DNA of 64,000 bases from Rhizobiaceae bacterium (GTDB lineage: Bacteria; Pseudomonadota; Alphaproteobacteria; Rhizobiales; Rhizobiaceae). Shown here piece by piece: positions 29,109-40,841 of the stretch; positions within the stretch are counted from its first letter, which is position 1; every line of letters begins with the position of its first letter. The translations under genes and the position numbers were made by a program. The notes below the pieces were generated by a model. That model saw only the letters and a program-made list of their open reading frames with translations, was not told the DNA's origin and ran no database searches. Location: NCBI GenBank assembly GCA_019635795.1, contig JAHBYV010000009.1, forward strand, positions 84,855 to 148,854. Direction: 5' to 3'.

Positions 29109-30038
29109 ATGCCTTTGCGCATAATCTTTATGGGAACGCCGGATTTTTCCGTACCCACCTTGCGGGCATTGGCCCAGGCGGGTCATGAAATCGTTGCAGC
29201 TTACACACAGCCGCCGCGACCCGCAGGCAGGCGAGGGCTCGAAACCGTTCCTTCTCCAGTTCAGGCCGAGGCCGAACGCATGGGCATTCCTGTTCGTTCG
29301 CCGCTGACACTCAAGGATGCAGCCGGCCAGGAAACGTTCAGGGCGCTGGGCGCAGATGTTGCTGTGGTTGTGGCTTACGGGCTGCTGCTGCCGGAAGCAA
29401 TTTTGAATGGAACACGTCTTGGCTGCTTTAATGGCCACGCTTCCTTGTTGCCGCGCTGGCGCGGTGCCGCCCCCATTCAGCGCGCCATCATGGCTGGTGA
29501 TCGGGAAACCGGCATAATGGTTATGAAGATGGAGCGCGGCCTCGACACTGGTCCCGTCGCGCTTGAGGCGCGCGTCGAGATCGGTTCCGACATGACCGCC
29601 GGTGAGTTACACGACAGGCTGATGACGGTTGGCGCGGACCTTATGGTTCAAGCTATGGCGCAGCTTGAGAACAACGCCATTGTGCTGACGCCCCAGTCTC
29701 AGGACGGCGTTTTGTATGCACACAAGATCGAAAAGGCCGAAACGCGCATCGACTGGTCCAGACCGGCTGATGAGGTTCACAATCACATTCGTGGATTGTC
29801 GCCCTTCCCGGGAAGCTGGTACGAATTTGGTCCAAAAGCTGAGCGCGTGAAAGTTCTTCGCTCAACACACGGCATTGGCAATGGCGCGCCGGGAACGGTG
29901 CTTGATGAAAACCTCACGATCGCATGTGGGAACGGTGCGGTTCGGTTGGTCGAAGTACAACGAGCGGGAGGAAAGCCCCTGCCTGCGCAGGAATTTCTGC
30001 GTGGGGCAAAAATTGAAAAAGGAATGATCTTTCAATGA
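29109..30038 (+). CDS. fmt: Methionyl-tRNA formyltransferase
   Basis: A 309-residue enzyme that formylates initiator Met-tRNA using 10-formyl-THF. [17 protein letters not shown] at the start, the active-site block [19 protein letters not shown] near residue 105, and [16 protein letters not shown] are all intact. The C-terminal OB-like tRNA domain starts near residue 205 ([20 protein letters not shown]). The stop overlaps the acetyltransferase start by 4 bases. Confidence 0.95.
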   Translation: MPLRIIFMGTPDFSVPTLRALAQAGHEIVAAYTQPPRPAGRRGLETVPSPVQAEAERMGIPVRSPLTLKDAAGQETFRALGADVAVVVAYGLLLPEAILNGTRLGCFNGHASLLPRWRGAAPIQRAIMAGDRETGIMVMKMERGLDTGPVALEARVEIGSDMTAGELHDRLMTVGADLMVQAMAQLENNAIVLTPQSQDGVLYAHKIEKAETRIDWSRPADEVHNHIRGLSPFPGSWYEFGPKAERVKVLRSTHGIGNGAPGTVLDENLTIACGNGAVRLVEVQRAGGKPLPAQEFLRGAKIEKGMIFQ

Positions 30039-30544
30039 GCATGATGTCGATTCGCTCCGCAACGTCGCGAGACCGTGACGCTATTCGTCAGGTTGAAGAA
30101 CACGCATTTGGTCAGGCCACAGAGGCTGGTCTGGTCGATGCACTGGTCGCTAACGCGGACTGCGTGCTGGAACTTGTTGCTGTAGAAGAAGGCGTGGTCG
30201 TCGGTCACATTCTGTTCTCGCGCCTGCATGTTGAGAACGGCGGCGTTCGCACCCCGGCCGTAGCGCTTGCACCATTGGCCGTTGAGCCTTCATTTCATGG
30301 AACGGGCATTGGTGGAGCGCTGGTGCGTGAGGCTCATTTGCGCTTGAAGGCAGCAGGCGAAAGCCTATCCATCGTGCTCGGCGAGCCCGACTATTATGGC
30401 CGCTTTGGCTACAGCCACGCACGGGCGGCAGGTTTTGAAAGCGAATATCAGTGCGAGGCCCTGCAAGCTCTCGCATGGGGCGATGCGCCGGAACAAGGCA
30501 AGCTGATTTACGCTGAGCCGTTCGGGTCGCAGATCGCAGCCTGA
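30035..30544 (+). CDS. GNAT family N-acetyltransferase
   Basis: A 169-residue protein of the YhbS type. The acetyl-CoA binding loop is seen in [20 protein letters not shown] near residue 87, followed by [20 protein letters not shown], a block common in this subfamily. The acceptor is unknown. Translationally coupled to fmt (ATGA) and 4 bases before truA, so it is part of the def-fmt-truA unit. Confidence 0.85.
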   Translation: MSMMSIRSATSRDRDAIRQVEEHAFGQATEAGLVDALVANADCVLELVAVEEGVVVGHILFSRLHVENGGVRTPAVALAPLAVEPSFHGTGIGGALVREAHLRLKAAGESLSIVLGEPDYYGRFGYSHARAAGFESEYQCEALQALAWGDAPEQGKLIYAEPFGSQIAA

Positions 30545-30548
30545 TCCC

Positions 30549-31298
30549 GTGTTCCGCTATCGAATCGATATTGAGTATGACGGTTTTGCCTACGCCGGAT
30601 GGCAAAGGCAGGCGGACCAGCACACCGTCCAGGCCGCGATTGAGCAGGCGGTGCAGGCCTTTTCCGGCGAGCAATGTTCCCTGCGAGGTGCGGGTCGCAC
30701 AGACGCGGGCGTTCACGCCACCGGTCAGGTCGCCCATCTCGACCTCTCACGCGAGTGGAAGGCCGACAAGGTGCGAGATGCAATCAATGCACATCTGCGG
30801 CTGCGAGGCGAACGTGTCTCCATTCTGGCCGCAAGCGCGGTCGGACCGGACTTTGACGCGCGATTTTCCGCGCGCTCCAGACATTACATCTACCGCATTC
30901 TGAACAGACGGTCCCCGCCAGCGCTCGAACTCGGCAAAGTGTGGTGGGTGCCGAAGAGCCTTGATCCAGAGGCTATGCACGAAGCCGCACAACCTTTGCT
31001 TGGCAAGCACGACTTTACAACCTTTCGGTCCGCACAATGCCAGGCCAACAGCCCGTTGCGCACGCTCGACCGGCTGGACGTTATTCGGACAGGCGATCTG
31101 ATCGAAATTCACGCCTCAGCGCGGTCATTTCTTCACAATCAGGTTCGCTCAATGGTGGGCTCGCTCAAGCGCGTTGGCGAAGGCGGCTGGCCGGTGGATG
31201 GCGTGAAAATGGCGCTGGAAGCTTGCGACCGTTCAGCCTGTGCAGGCATTGCACCGCCGGAGGGTCTGTATCTCGTTCGCGTCGATTACGACGACTGA
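30549..31298 (+). CDS. truA: tRNA pseudouridine(38-40) synthase
   Basis: A 249-residue enzyme, GTG start at 30,549. The catalytic aspartate is in [15 protein letters not shown] near residue 53. [20 protein letters not shown] at the start and [17 protein letters not shown] in the C-terminal half are standard TruA blocks. It modifies U38-U40 in the anticodon arm of tRNAs. Last gene of the def operon. Confidence 0.95.
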   Translation: MFRYRIDIEYDGFAYAGWQRQADQHTVQAAIEQAVQAFSGEQCSLRGAGRTDAGVHATGQVAHLDLSREWKADKVRDAINAHLRLRGERVSILAASAVGPDFDARFSARSRHYIYRILNRRSPPALELGKVWWVPKSLDPEAMHEAAQPLLGKHDFTTFRSAQCQANSPLRTLDRLDVIRTGDLIEIHASARSFLHNQVRSMVGSLKRVGEGGWPVDGVKMALEACDRSACAGIAPPEGLYLVRVDYDD

Positions 31299-31305
31299 CC
31301 TTCGG

Positions 31306-31890
31306 CTATAGTCCAAACAACTGCACGAGCATCACGACTGTCAGTATTGTGACGACGAACATCGCCACAAAGACACCCGTTGCAAGAGCCGCGCCCTTTC
31401 CAATTGCGGCGTTGGTCAATCGCCAGATCAGCACAAGCGTCACGATATAGACAATCTGCCAGAGCGGCTCCATCGACTTGTCGAAGTCGGGCGCGAAGAG
31501 ACGCAGCAAAGACACCGGCAGCATGAACCATGCAATCACCACTGACGCCCAGTTGGTGGAAACCACATAGGCTATAAAGCGGTCGGCTATGCCTATCGTG
31601 CGGGCCGCAAGCGCGAGCAGCATCAGGGGAACAATCCAGGCCGACAGCTCAATGACGCCATTCGCCAACGTGACGTAGGAGCGCGACCATCCATTCCCAG
31701 AAGTTGATATATAGTCGCTTGCAGATGCCAGCCAGCTAAGCAGAAGCGGCGGAAAGGCGAGTGGAATCGCGGCGAACGAGTTCCAGAACCCGTCAACGGA
31801 AAGGTCCATGTGCTTTAGCCCGTCGGGCTTGCCAAACATCATGCGAACCGCGCCGTATAGCGCGTTGCGCACATAGCCTGTTTCGGACAT
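31306..31890 (-). CDS. Membrane protein of unknown function (five predicted spans)
   Basis: A 194-residue hydrophobic protein with about five membrane spans: WNSFAAIPLAFPPLLLSWLA, IELSAWIVPLMLLALAA, WASVVIAWFMLPVSLL, WQIVYIVTLVLIWRL and TGVFVAMFVVTILTVVMLVQ. I see no family motif; the overall pattern resembles Yip1-type proteins, a weak likeness. The start ATG 31,890 lies one base behind the dapE stop, so it is likely co-transcribed with dapD-DUF805-dapE. A TTG three codons earlier is possible. Confidence 0.7.
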   Translation of the reverse strand: MSETGYVRNALYGAVRMMFGKPDGLKHMDLSVDGFWNSFAAIPLAFPPLLLSWLASASDYISTSGNGWSRSYVTLANGVIELSAWIVPLMLLALAARTIGIADRFIAYVVSTNWASVVIAWFMLPVSLLRLFAPDFDKSMEPLWQIVYIVTLVLIWRLTNAAIGKGAALATGVFVAMFVVTILTVVMLVQLFGL

Positions 31891-31891
31891 T

Positions 31892-33079
31892 TCACTCAAA
31901 CCAGTCGGATAGAAAGCGTTGGTAAATCTGTGTCAGCGTCTCAAGATCGGCGAGGTCAACACGCTCATCAACCATGTGCATGGTTTTGCCAACCAGCCCG
32001 AACTCAACCACGGGACAATAATCCTTGATGAAACGCGCGTCGGACGTGCCGCCAGATGTGGAAAGCGCCGGGCGCTTGCCTACCACCGCCTCGACGGATT
32101 TTGACAGCGTTTCGAGAAGCTTGTCATCGCGCGTCAGGAATACATGGCTTGGGCGATCTCTCCACACCAGATCGAAGCTGATCGGCTCCTTGCGGCCAGC
32201 GCGATATTTCGTTCGGCTCGCCGCACGGTCGAGCCTGTTGTGCACTTCCGCTTGCAAGCTTTCCGCGGTCCACGTGTCGTTGAAGCGTATATTGAACGCG
32301 GCGCTCGCCCGCGCAGGCGTGACATTTACAGCCGGATTGCCAACATCAACGGTCGTTACTTCCAGATTGGTTGGCTGAAAATCCTTGGTGCCATTGTCGA
32401 ACGGCGGAACCAGCAGCGCGTCGAGCAAAGTCAGCATGCCACGCACCGGGTTGTCGGCCAGGTGCGGATAGGCTGCATGGCCCTGCACCCCGTTCACGGT
32501 AAGAATACCGGAGATTGATCCGCGCCGACCGATCTTGATCATTTCGCCAAGTGTGTCGGGATTGGTAGGCTCGCCGACGATCGCGGCGTCCCAATTTTCC
32601 CCGCGACCCGCGGCCCATTCGAGGAGCTTTATCGTTCCATTGATCGACGGCCCTTCCTCGTCGCCGGTAATGACCAGAGACACGGAGCCTTTCGGCTTTC
32701 CACTTTTCTCCACATGGCGCGCAAGCGCTGCAATGAAGCACGCAATGCCGCCCTTCATATCGACAGCGCCGCGGCCATACATCTGCCCGTCGCTGATTGC
32801 CGCGGAGAACGGCGGATGCGTCCAGGCGCTCTCATCACCCACAGGCACAACATCCGTATGTCCGGCAAACATGAGATGCGGCCCGTTGCCCGATAGCCGC
32901 GCGTAGAGATTCTCAACGTCCGGCGTGCCCTCCTCCCGGAACAACGGACGGTCGATGGTAAAGCCCATTGGACGCAACATCGCTTCCAACGCCGTCAGTG
33001 CGCCCCCCTCAGCGGGCGTTACGGAAGGACATCTGATTAGTGTCGCCAGATTTTCTGCGGGGTCGGTGGGCAGTTTCAT
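31892..33079 (-). CDS. dapE: Succinyl-diaminopimelate desuccinylase
   Basis: A 395-residue di-zinc hydrolase of the M20 family that releases LL-diaminopimelate in lysine and cell-wall synthesis. Metal ligands are visible: His74 in [11 protein letters not shown], Asp107 in [10 protein letters not shown], and the catalytic Glu pair in [25 protein letters not shown] near residue 345 and [13 protein letters not shown] near the end complete the site. Transcribed with dapD and a DUF805 gene. Confidence 0.95.
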   Translation of the reverse strand: MKLPTDPAENLATLIRCPSVTPAEGGALTALEAMLRPMGFTIDRPLFREEGTPDVENLYARLSGNGPHLMFAGHTDVVPVGDESAWTHPPFSAAISDGQMYGRGAVDMKGGIACFIAALARHVEKSGKPKGSVSLVITGDEEGPSINGTIKLLEWAAGRGENWDAAIVGEPTNPDTLGEMIKIGRRGSISGILTVNGVQGHAAYPHLADNPVRGMLTLLDALLVPPFDNGTKDFQPTNLEVTTVDVGNPAVNVTPARASAAFNIRFNDTWTAESLQAEVHNRLDRAASRTKYRAGRKEPISFDLVWRDRPSHVFLTRDDKLLETLSKSVEAVVGKRPALSTSGGTSDARFIKDYCPVVEFGLVGKTMHMVDERVDLADLETLTQIYQRFLSDWFE

Positions 33080-33088
33080 GGTGCCGTA

Positions 33089-33490
33089 TCACCTGCGAGC
33101 TTTCGGCGGCGGCATATCGCGCACCGAGCCATATTTGTTTGGACCCTTCGTGCCGGGATATATGCTCAGGATGAAGTAGCCGATAATGGAAATCATCGGC
33201 ACGGCAATCAGAACCGAGAAAAATGGCGGAACGTTCATGTCCTGCAATCGCTTGGCGCTGAGCGCAATCATTGGCCAGAGCGTGACGATGAAGAGCAGAA
33301 GAATAAGCTGGTCCAGACCGGGTGTCTGCCACGGGTCAGTCGCGCCAACGGGCATATGCACCAGCACCCGGCGATAAACCATGAGACTCGAAAGCACCGA
33401 GATCAGCATGGTTGCCAGAAAATAAGGCAAGCGGGTGAGCCTGCCCGCCGGCTTCAGGAACAGCCAGATATAGTCAATGCGGTTTTTCAA
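33089..33490 (-). CDS. DUF805 domain membrane protein
   Basis: A 133-residue inner-membrane protein with four hydrophobic spans ([56 protein letters not shown]). [16 protein letters not shown] is the DUF805 signature near the third span. Function unknown. Its start overlaps the dapD stop (ATGA), so it is made with the lysine/DAP enzymes, a conserved arrangement in this order; the meaning is unclear. Confidence 0.85.
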   Translation of the reverse strand: MKNRIDYIWLFLKPAGRLTRLPYFLATMLISVLSSLMVYRRVLVHMPVGATDPWQTPGLDQLILLLFIVTLWPMIALSAKRLQDMNVPPFFSVLIAVPMISIIGYFILSIYPGTKGPNKYGSVRDMPPPKARR

Positions 33491-34341
33491 TCGCGCAGCA
33501 ATTCGTTGATAGAGGTCTTGGAACGTGTCTTTTCGTCAACGCGCTTGACGATGACGGCACAATAAAGGCTGGGGCCGGGATTGCCATTCGGCAGCGGATT
33601 ACCAGGCATTGTTCCAGCAACGACAACCGAATGAGGCGGAACCTCGCCATAAAAAATCTCGCCGGTTGCGCGATCAACGATCTTGGTGGACTTGCCGATG
33701 AAAACACCCATCCCGAGCACAGAGCCTTCGCGAACGATGCAGCCTTCGACGACTTCAGAACGCGCGCCGATGAAACAATTGTCTTCAATGATTGTAGGAC
33801 CGGCCTGCATTGGCTCCAGCACACCGCCAATGCCCACGCCGCCGGAGAGATGGACGTTCTTGCCAATCTGGGCGCATGAACCAACCGTCACCCATGTATC
33901 CACCATCGTTCCCGAATCGACATAGGCACCAAGGTTCACAAAAGATGGCATCAGCACAACGCCGGGAGCCACATAGGCCGAGCGGCGCACGATGCAATTC
34001 GGCACGGCGCGAAAACCAGCCTTCTCGAACTCCATCGCGCCCCATCCGTCGAACTTCGATGGAACCTTGTCCCACCAAACCGAATCGCCGGGTCCGCCTT
34101 TGATGACATCCATGGGCGCCAGGCGGAAGGACAGAAGCACCGCCTTTTTGAGCCATTGGTTCACGGTCCACTGGCCGTCGCTCCCGCGTTCGGCCACGCG
34201 CGCCACGCCCTTGTCGAGCAAATCAAGCGAGGTCTCGACGGCTTCACGCACCTCGCCACGTGTAGAGGTCGAGATTGACTCGCGATCGTCAAACGCCTTC
34301 TCGATTGCTTTTTCGAGGGCAGCTAGATCGTGTTTCAACAT
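33487..34341 (-). CDS. dapD: 2,3,4,5-tetrahydropyridine-2,6-dicarboxylate N-succinyltransferase
   Basis: A 284-residue left-handed beta-helix enzyme that succinylates tetrahydrodipicolinate. The hexapeptide repeats run from about residue 120 ([20 protein letters not shown]) through [20 protein letters not shown] to residue 220. The active-site segment [20 protein letters not shown] is complete. First gene of dapD-DUF805-dapE; promoter expected in 34,342-34,478, shared with the divergent LOG gene. Confidence 0.95.
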   Translation of the reverse strand: MLKHDLAALEKAIEKAFDDRESISTSTRGEVREAVETSLDLLDKGVARVAERGSDGQWTVNQWLKKAVLLSFRLAPMDVIKGGPGDSVWWDKVPSKFDGWGAMEFEKAGFRAVPNCIVRRSAYVAPGVVLMPSFVNLGAYVDSGTMVDTWVTVGSCAQIGKNVHLSGGVGIGGVLEPMQAGPTIIEDNCFIGARSEVVEGCIVREGSVLGMGVFIGKSTKIVDRATGEIFYGEVPPHSVVVAGTMPGNPLPNGNPGPSLYCAVIVKRVDEKTRSKTSINELLRD

Positions 34342-34478
34342 GGATTGCTCCGTTACGCGGTGTTAAGGGCTGTTCTGGACAGTGGTTTGGAAAACGCGGC
34401 GAACCTATGCCAAGGATTCGGGTGGGTCAATCGCACATGCAACGTAGTTTGCCGCAACAATGTTTGAGGAATTAGTGC

Positions 34479-35321
34479 ATGAATCAGGACAAAGCCGGCT
34501 GGACACCTCTTCCCCACTCGGATGAGGATCTGGAACGCGCCAAAAGCGTGCCCGATACCCCGCAAACACGAGCGCCAACATATCGCCTCGCCTGGACCGA
34601 TGAAGACTTCATGACACGGCGCGATTTACGACCCGTGCGCCTTCAACTTGAATTGCTCAAGACTGAAATGACATTGGCCGAGCGGGGAATCCGTTCCACC
34701 GTTGTGATGTTTGGGGGCGCGCGCCTGCCTGCGCCCGGCGAGGATGCCTGGGCTGCGAAAAACGAACAGCAGCGTGAAAACCTGCTCAACAATGCCAAGT
34801 ATTATGAGGAAGCGCGCCTGTTTGCGCAGCTTTGCTCCAAGCATTCGGCCGCATCCTACTACCGCGAATTTGTCGTGGTGACCGGTGGTGGGCCGGGCGT
34901 TATGGAGGCAGGCAATCGCGGAGCTGCCGAGGTCGGCGCGCCTTCCATCGGCCTCAACATCGTGCTGCCGCACGAACAGGCACCCAACATCTATGTGACA
35001 CCCGATCTCTGCTTCAATTTCCACTATTTCGCTATTCGCAAGATGCACTTCGTGATGCGCGCAAAGGCTGTTGTGGTGTTTCCGGGCGGTTTTGGAACCC
35101 TCGACGAATTTTTTGAGACATTGACCTTGATTCAGACAGGTCGAATGGAGCGGGTTCCGGTCATTCTCTTCGGCAAGGATTTCTGGAAGCACGCGCTCAA
35201 CCTGGATTACCTGGCAGAGCAAGGCACTATTTCGCCGGGCGATCAGGACATCATTGACTATGCAGAAACGGCCGACGACGCGTGGAATATCATCTCGAAG
35301 TTCTACGAACTGGAATCGTGA
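34479..35321 (+). CDS. LOG family protein (TIGR00730 Rossmann fold)
   Basis: A 280-residue protein. VVTGGGPGVMEAGNRGA near residue 130 and VVFPGGFGTLDEFFETL near residue 200 (PGGxGTxxE) define the LOG fold, whose characterised members release the base from nucleoside 5'-monophosphates (cytokinin activation in plants). It is a longer type with about 70 extra N-terminal residues. Its end overlaps the convergent nucleotidase gene by 19 bases. The real substrate in this bacterium is unknown. Confidence 0.85.
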   Translation: MNQDKAGWTPLPHSDEDLERAKSVPDTPQTRAPTYRLAWTDEDFMTRRDLRPVRLQLELLKTEMTLAERGIRSTVVMFGGARLPAPGEDAWAAKNEQQRENLLNNAKYYEEARLFAQLCSKHSAASYYREFVVVTGGGPGVMEAGNRGAAEVGAPSIGLNIVLPHEQAPNIYVTPDLCFNFHYFAIRKMHFVMRAKAVVVFPGGFGTLDEFFETLTLIQTGRMERVPVILFGKDFWKHALNLDYLAEQGTISPGDQDIIDYAETADDAWNIISKFYELES

Positions 35322-36013
35322 AGGATCGTATTGAGGAAAGACGACAAATCGTCGGTCACGAAATCCACATCGTCGTCAAAAGCCGGGTCGCGTTCCCATA
35401 TTTCGGAGAATGTCGGCTCAAAATTGCGCGGCACTATCAAAACTGTGGTCATGCCCATGGCCTTGGGCTGTTGAAGATTGCGCGCCAGATCTTCAAACAT
35501 GACTGCATTGCTGCCATTGATGCGGTGGAGCTGCACGAATTTTTCATAGGCATATCGCGCGGGCTTGGGTGACATGTCTGCCGCAACGATGTCAAAAATA
35601 TCGTCGAAATGGTCGAGAATTCCGAGTTGCCGCGCCGTGCGTTCCGCGTGACGGCGGTCACCATTCGTGAGAATGAACTTGCGACCCGGCAATTGATGGA
35701 TGGCCGTACCCAGAACAGGATCGGGAACCAGCCACGAATAATCGATATCGTGAACCTTCTCCAGAAAGTCATCGGGATCGATCTTGTGCCGCGCCATCAA
35801 CCCGTTCAGCGTCGTGCCGTACTCCTTATAGAGGTCCTTCTGCAGCTTTCGCGCTTCTTCGCGCGAAATGCTGAGCAGCTCGGATACATATCCCGTCATC
35901 TTTACATCAATCTGCGAGAAAAGATTGGTGTGGTGCGGGTACAGCGTATTGTCGAGGTCAAATACCCAGTCGGTTACATGCGCGAATCGGGCGGGATCGG
36001 GTTTCATTGTCAT
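35303..36013 (-). CDS. HAD superfamily pyrimidine 5'-nucleotidase
   Basis: About 236 residues from ATG 36,013; ATGs at 36,007 and 36,073 are alternatives. HAD motif I is VFDLDNTLYPH with both aspartates, motif II is KFILTNGDRRHAE, and motif IV is AVMFEDLARNL. The cap is inserted after motif I (VSELLSISREEARKLQKDLY), as in SDT1/PYP5-type 5'-nucleotidases. It dephosphorylates nucleotides or sugar phosphates. It may share nucleotide chemistry with the convergent LOG gene, which is only an inference. Confidence 0.82.
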   Translation of the reverse strand: MTMKPDPARFAHVTDWVFDLDNTLYPHHTNLFSQIDVKMTGYVSELLSISREEARKLQKDLYKEYGTTLNGLMARHKIDPDDFLEKVHDIDYSWLVPDPVLGTAIHQLPGRKFILTNGDRRHAERTARQLGILDHFDDIFDIVAADMSPKPARYAYEKFVQLHRINGSNAVMFEDLARNLQQPKAMGMTTVLIVPRNFEPTFSEIWERDPAFDDDVDFVTDDLSSFLNTILHDSSS

Positions 36014-36144
36014 TGAACCTGAATACGGCATGTTGCGCGCAGTTTGAAGGGCATATTCGTCAACAGCGTGCACCCTTGCCCGTCGTCAATCATTGATTGT
36101 GTCGGGATCTGTTCATCGCTTGCAGCAGATTGTAAGTGACCGTC

Positions 36145-37050
36145 ATGGAACTCTGGATACCCATCACCATTGCTGCCGCATTTCTTCAAAATCTGAGGAC
36201 AGCCGCACAAAAGAAACTTCAAGGATCGCTCGGGACGACGGGCGCAAGCTTTGTGCGCTTCGGGTTCGGGTTTCCGATCGCGATTGCCTATGTTCTGGCC
36301 CTGCATTTCATCGGAGGCAGGCCGTTCCCGGAACTGTCCTGGAGTTTCCCGGTCTGGGCGTTGGTGGGCGGCGTTGCACAAATTGCAGCAACCATTGTGC
36401 TGGTTCACATGTTCACGCTCCGCAATTTTGCAGTCGGCACCGCCTACTCCAAAACAGAGCCGGTTCAGGCGGCATTGTTCGCGTTTGTGGTTTTGGGTGA
36501 ACGGCTCACTCCCGCATCAATCTGGGCAATCATCATCGGCGTCGTCGGCGTGATGTTGATATCGGTCGCACGCGCACCGTTATCATGGCGTAGCCTCGCG
36601 ACTGCACTGCTCGGAAAAACAGCCCTGACTGGTATTTTATCGGGAGCGCTTTTTGGCATATCGGCTGTGGCCTATCGCTCGGCCTCTCTCTCGCTTGGCG
36701 GCGAGGACCGCATCATGCAGGCAGCCATGTCGCTGGCGGTGGCAACCACGCTGCAAACCATCATCATGGTCATCTGGATGGCGATACGTGATCCCGGAGA
36801 ATTTGGCAGGGTAGCGCGCGCCTGGCGCGCTTCCTCAATCATCGGACTTGCGAGCGTTGTTGGCTCGGCATGTTGGTTCACCGCAATGGCGCTACAGCAC
36901 GTTGCTTATGTGCGGGCGCTCGGCCAGATCGAATTGATCTTCACCTTCGCCACATCGATCTTCGTGTTCAAGGAACGGATCAATGTGTTTGAAGCGGCAG
37001 GATGCGTCCTGATCGTCGGCGGCATATTGCTGCTGCTATCGAGCGCTTAA
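36145..37050 (+). CDS. EamA/DMT family transporter
   Basis: About 301 residues with ten expected membrane spans in two EamA repeats. [20 protein letters not shown] opens the first span, and [20 protein letters not shown] with [20 protein letters not shown] are the conserved end of repeat 1; [20 protein letters not shown] is the matching end of repeat 2. The first half resembles transporters for small metabolites with no clear substrate. An upstream GTG at 36,136 is possible. The stop overlaps the argB stop by 4 bases. Confidence 0.83.
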   Translation: MELWIPITIAAAFLQNLRTAAQKKLQGSLGTTGASFVRFGFGFPIAIAYVLALHFIGGRPFPELSWSFPVWALVGGVAQIAATIVLVHMFTLRNFAVGTAYSKTEPVQAALFAFVVLGERLTPASIWAIIIGVVGVMLISVARAPLSWRSLATALLGKTALTGILSGALFGISAVAYRSASLSLGGEDRIMQAAMSLAVATTLQTIIMVIWMAIRDPGEFGRVARAWRASSIIGLASVVGSACWFTAMALQHVAYVRALGQIELIFTFATSIFVFKERINVFEAAGCVLIVGGILLLLSSA

Positions 37051-37943
37051 GGAACGATAAGCGTACCCGCGCCATGCTCGGTGAACAATTCCAGAAGAAC
37101 CGAATGCGGTGTCTTGCCGTTCAGGATAACGACGCCTTCGACGCCACGCTCAATTGCCTCAATGCAGGTCTCGACCTTCGGGATCATGCCACCGGAGATC
37201 GTTCCGTCCTTTATAAGCGTGCGTGCCTGTGAAACCGTCAGCTCATCAATGAGCTTCTTGTCCTTGTCCAACACGCCCGGAACGTCCGTGAGGAACAATA
37301 GCCGCGTGGCGTTCAGCGCACCTGCAATCGCACCGGCAAAGGTGTCGGCGTTGATATTGTAGGTATGGCCATCACGACCGGGCGCGACGGGTGCAAGCAC
37401 CGGAATCATTTCCGACCGCGCGAGAAGGTCAAGAAGTGTGCGATCAACCTCAACCGGCTCACCGACAAATCCCAGATCGACAACCTTTTCTATGTTGGAA
37501 TCGGGATCAACCATCGTCTTTTTGGCCTTTTCGGCAAAGACCATGTTGCCATCCTTGCCGCACAGGCCGATTGCCCACTCGCCTTCAGCGTTGATGAGGG
37601 CCACAATTTCCTTGTTGATCGAACCGGCAAGCACCATTTCGACGATTTCGACTGTTCGCTGATCGGTGACGCGCAGGCCGCCTTCGAACTTCGACTCGAT
37701 GCCCATGCGGTTCAGCATTGCTCCGATCTGTGGGCCGCCGCCATGCACGACGATGGGGTTCACGCCCGATTGCTTCAGCAGAGCTATATCGCGCGCGAAA
37801 GCCTTGCCCAGCGCATTGTCGCCCATCGCATGGCCGCCATATTTCACAACCACCGTCTTGTTTTCATAGCGCTGCATGTAGGGAAGAGCGCGGGACAAAA
37901 GGTCGGCCTGTGCCTCGGCAGTGTGTTGAATTTCGGCGGTCAT
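37047..37943 (-). CDS. argB: Acetylglutamate kinase
   Basis: A 298-residue enzyme for the second step of arginine synthesis. [20 protein letters not shown] with the phosphate-binding lysine, [20 protein letters not shown], and [13 protein letters not shown] are the kinase motifs. The N-terminal helix ([17 protein letters not shown]) fits the hexameric, arginine-inhibited type. Transcribed 36 bases behind engB, probably in one unit with yidC. Confidence 0.95.
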   Translation of the reverse strand: MTAEIQHTAEAQADLLSRALPYMQRYENKTVVVKYGGHAMGDNALGKAFARDIALLKQSGVNPIVVHGGGPQIGAMLNRMGIESKFEGGLRVTDQRTVEIVEMVLAGSINKEIVALINAEGEWAIGLCGKDGNMVFAEKAKKTMVDPDSNIEKVVDLGFVGEPVEVDRTLLDLLARSEMIPVLAPVAPGRDGHTYNINADTFAGAIAGALNATRLLFLTDVPGVLDKDKKLIDELTVSQARTLIKDGTISGGMIPKVETCIEAIERGVEGVVILNGKTPHSVLLELFTEHGAGTLIVP

Positions 37944-37979
37944 CGTTCGTCCATCATGTAACAGCGAATGGATATTGCT

Positions 37980-38633
37980 CTAGCGCCCTTCCACGGTGGC
38001 GGCAATCGCCTCTCGCAACTCTTCAATACCTGCGTTTTTCTCTGAAGATGTTGAGAGAATGTGAGGATAGGCCGCAGGGCGCTTTTTAATACGCTCGGCA
38101 GTTTCCGATATGAGGCGCGGAACACCGGTTGCCTTTATCTTATCAGTCTTTGTCAAAACGATCTGATACGACACGGCCGCTTTGTCGAGCAGCGATAAAA
38201 CCTCTTCATCATTGGCCTTGATACCGTGTCGCGCATCAATCAACACGTAAACACGCTTCAGCGTGGCGCGTCCGCGCAAATAGTCGAATACGAGCCGCGT
38301 CCACCTGTCCACCTGCTCCTTCGGCGCTTGCGCATAGCCGTAACCGGGCATGTCGACCAGCGCGAGGGGAGGCAGATCAGCCCCCTCGCCCGAATAGCCG
38401 TCCGGCACGAAGTAGTTCAGCTCCTGTGTGCGGCCCGGCGTGTTTGACGTGCGCGCAAGGCCCTTCTGGCCAACCAGAGCGTTTATGAGCGACGACTTAC
38501 CGACATTCGAACGACCCGCGAACGCCACTTCCGCCGGACCTTCCGGCGGCAGATAGCGCATATCCGGAACGCCCCTGATGAAAATCCAGGGCCGCCCGAA
38601 ATAAGGCTGCGCGCTTGCCGATGGGTTGCTCAC
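37980..38633 (-). CDS. engB: Ribosome biogenesis GTPase YihA/YsxC (EngB)
   Basis: About 217 residues. I choose GTG 38,633 because aggag lies 8 bases in front of it and it starts behind the yidC stop; an ATG at 38,726 would overlap yidC by 59 bases. G motifs: [33 protein letters not shown], and LTKTDK. It helps assemble the large ribosomal subunit. In the yidC-engB-argB order typical for the order. Confidence 0.92.
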   Translation of the reverse strand: MSNPSASAQPYFGRPWIFIRGVPDMRYLPPEGPAEVAFAGRSNVGKSSLINALVGQKGLARTSNTPGRTQELNYFVPDGYSGEGADLPPLALVDMPGYGYAQAPKEQVDRWTRLVFDYLRGRATLKRVYVLIDARHGIKANDEEVLSLLDKAAVSYQIVLTKTDKIKATGVPRLISETAERIKKRPAAYPHILSTSSEKNAGIEELREAIAATVEGR

Positions 38634-38667
38634 AATCTGCGCTCCTGTTGCCGTGTGAAACCGCTGC

Positions 38668-40467
38668 CTATTCGGCAGTCTTCGGCTTCTTGCGGAACAG
38701 ACCCACCAGATTGTCCCAAAGCTCAATCTTCGCGCCCTGACGCTTCATGATGACGCCCTGCTGGACGATCGACAGGAAGTTGTTCCACGCCCAGTAGATA
38801 ACGAGACCAGCCGGGAACGATGCAAGCATGAAGGTGAAGATTACCGGCATCCAGTTGAAGATCATGGCCTGCGCCGGATCGGGCGGAGTCGGGTTCATGC
38901 GCATTTGCAGGAACATGGTTACGCCCATGATGATCGGCCACACGCCAATCATGAGGAAGGCCGGAACCGCGAATGGCAGAAGCCCGAACAGGTTGAATAT
39001 CGATGTCGGATCTGGCGCCGCAAGGTCCTGTATCCAGCCATAGAACGGCGCATGGCGCATTTCGATGGTGATGTAGAGAACCTTATACAGCGCGAAGAAT
39101 ACCGGGATCTGCACCAGCACCGGCCAGCAACCCGCGAGCGGATTGATTTTCTCGGTCTTGTACAGCTCCATCATGGCCTGCTGCTGCTTCATCTTGTCAT
39201 CCGCATATTTCTCGCGGATTTCCAGCATCTTCGGCTGCACCAACTTCATCTTTGCCATCGACTTGTAGGACTTGTTGGCCAGCGGATAGAAAATCAGCTT
39301 GACCACAACGGTCGTTGCAAGAATTGCGAGGCCGAAATTGCCCAGCATCTTGTAGAGAAAATCGATGAGCTGGAACATTGGCTTGGTGATGAAGTAGAAC
39401 CAGCCCCAGTCGATCATGAGGTCGAATTGGCGGATGTTGCGGTCCTTCTCGTAATTATTGATGGTCGCGACTTCCTTAGCGCCAGCAAAAACGAGATTTT
39501 CAAGCGTTGCGGACTGACCCGGCGCAATCGTAAAGCCATCGGTCAGGAAATCAGCCTGAAAGCGCGGACGCCCATCGTCAAAATATGAGAATGCTGGCTG
39601 GAATGCCTGCTTGCCGGAAGGAACGAGCGCCACAGCCCAGTATTTATCCGTGATGCCGAGCCAGCCGTCTTCCGATTTGCCCGGTTTGATCTGCTTGTCG
39701 TCCTCAATCTTGCTGTAGGTTATCTCTTGCAGCCCCTCTTCGCCCGTGACGCCGATCAAGCCTTCATGCAGAACATAGATCGAGGCGTGCTCCGGCTTTC
39801 CGAAGCGCGTGACCCGGCCATAACCCGAAAGCGTAACCGGTTGGCCGGAATCGTTGGTCACCGTATCGGTGACAGTAAACATGTACTCCGAATCAACGGA
39901 GATCGTGCGCTTGAAAGTGAGCCCCTTGTCGTTGACAAAGGTGAGCGTGATCGGCTTGGCGGGGGTCAGTTCTGTTCCGTCTGCAGTCCAGACCGTGTCT
40001 GGTCCCGGCAATGCGCCGACGTCACCTGCCCCGGTGAAGCCCAGCTCCGCGAAATAGCCCTTGGGGAGTGACTGCGGGCTCAGCAGATCAATTATAGGAG
40101 AATTCGGCTCGACCGTCTCGCGGTAGTCCTTGAGCTTCAGATCATCCAGACGACCGCCGACCAGATTGATTGACCCGGACAGGCTGGGAGTTTCGATCTT
40201 CACGCGCTGCCCCGCCGCACCCAGTGCCTGCGCGCGGTTTGCCGCTGTTGCATCAACCGGCCCGCCGGGAATGGCGCCCTGAGGCGCGGCGGTGGGGATG
40301 TCGTTGCCCGGCTGAGCGGCCTGCTGCGCGGCCTGTTCGCGCTGCGTTTCCACTTGCTGCTGCTGGCGCTGGGCCTCGATGCGCGGGTTCATGTAGAACA
40401 CTTGCCACAGCGTCAGGATCAGCACCGACAATGCGATGGTGATGAAGAAGTTGCGGTTATTTTCCAT
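38668..40467 (-). CDS. yidC: Membrane protein insertase YidC
   Basis: A 599-residue inner-membrane protein. Span 1 ([20 protein letters not shown]) is followed by a long Gln/Ala-rich linker and the periplasmic P1 domain (about residues 80-350). The conserved core with five spans begins near [40 protein letters not shown] and [20 protein letters not shown] are the core signatures. The C-terminus is basic with [17 protein letters not shown]. It inserts membrane proteins alone or with Sec. Part of the rpmH-rnpA-yidC-engB cluster. Confidence 0.95.
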   Translation of the reverse strand: MENNRNFFITIALSVLILTLWQVFYMNPRIEAQRQQQQVETQREQAAQQAAQPGNDIPTAAPQGAIPGGPVDATAANRAQALGAAGQRVKIETPSLSGSINLVGGRLDDLKLKDYRETVEPNSPIIDLLSPQSLPKGYFAELGFTGAGDVGALPGPDTVWTADGTELTPAKPITLTFVNDKGLTFKRTISVDSEYMFTVTDTVTNDSGQPVTLSGYGRVTRFGKPEHASIYVLHEGLIGVTGEEGLQEITYSKIEDDKQIKPGKSEDGWLGITDKYWAVALVPSGKQAFQPAFSYFDDGRPRFQADFLTDGFTIAPGQSATLENLVFAGAKEVATINNYEKDRNIRQFDLMIDWGWFYFITKPMFQLIDFLYKMLGNFGLAILATTVVVKLIFYPLANKSYKSMAKMKLVQPKMLEIREKYADDKMKQQQAMMELYKTEKINPLAGCWPVLVQIPVFFALYKVLYITIEMRHAPFYGWIQDLAAPDPTSIFNLFGLLPFAVPAFLMIGVWPIIMGVTMFLQMRMNPTPPDPAQAMIFNWMPVIFTFMLASFPAGLVIYWAWNNFLSIVQQGVIMKRQGAKIELWDNLVGLFRKKPKTAE

Positions 40468-40488
40468 GGGAAGCCCTTGGGTGGTCGG

Positions 40489-40824
40489 CTATTTGCGGCG
40501 CAGTCGCCGTGAAAGCTCGACCTTGATGGTTTCGAACGGCACCGCAATGACGTCTTTGCGGGCCACGATCACATAGTCCATGCCTGGCACCATGTCAGTG
40601 GCGGCATGAACGCGCAGGGCCTCTTTAAGCCGCCTGCGAATGCGGTTGCGCTGAACGGCATTGCCGTTCTTCTTCGTAACCGTGAAGCCGACGCGTGCCG
40701 GCTCCATATCGCCACGGGCGCGTGTTTCCATGAGAAATAGCGGGCCGCCACGCCTTTGGCCCTCCCGCACTTTCAGGAACTCCGCCCGCTTGCGAAGTCG
40801 TCCATAGGGACGTTTTTCGGCCAT
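40489..40824 (-). CDS. rnpA: Ribonuclease P protein component
   Basis: A 111-residue basic protein that assists the RNase P RNA in maturing tRNA 5' ends. [20 protein letters not shown] is the RNP-box signature at about residues 47-66. [17 protein letters not shown] is the usual N-terminal block. It sits 17 bases behind rpmH, the universal order. The fit to the family is complete. Confidence 0.95.
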   Translation of the reverse strand: MAEKRPYGRLRKRAEFLKVREGQRRGGPLFLMETRARGDMEPARVGFTVTKKNGNAVQRNRIRRRLKEALRVHAATDMVPGMDYVIVARKDVIAVPFETIKVELSRRLRRK

Positions 40825-40841
40825 GCGGCCTGCCCGCCGCC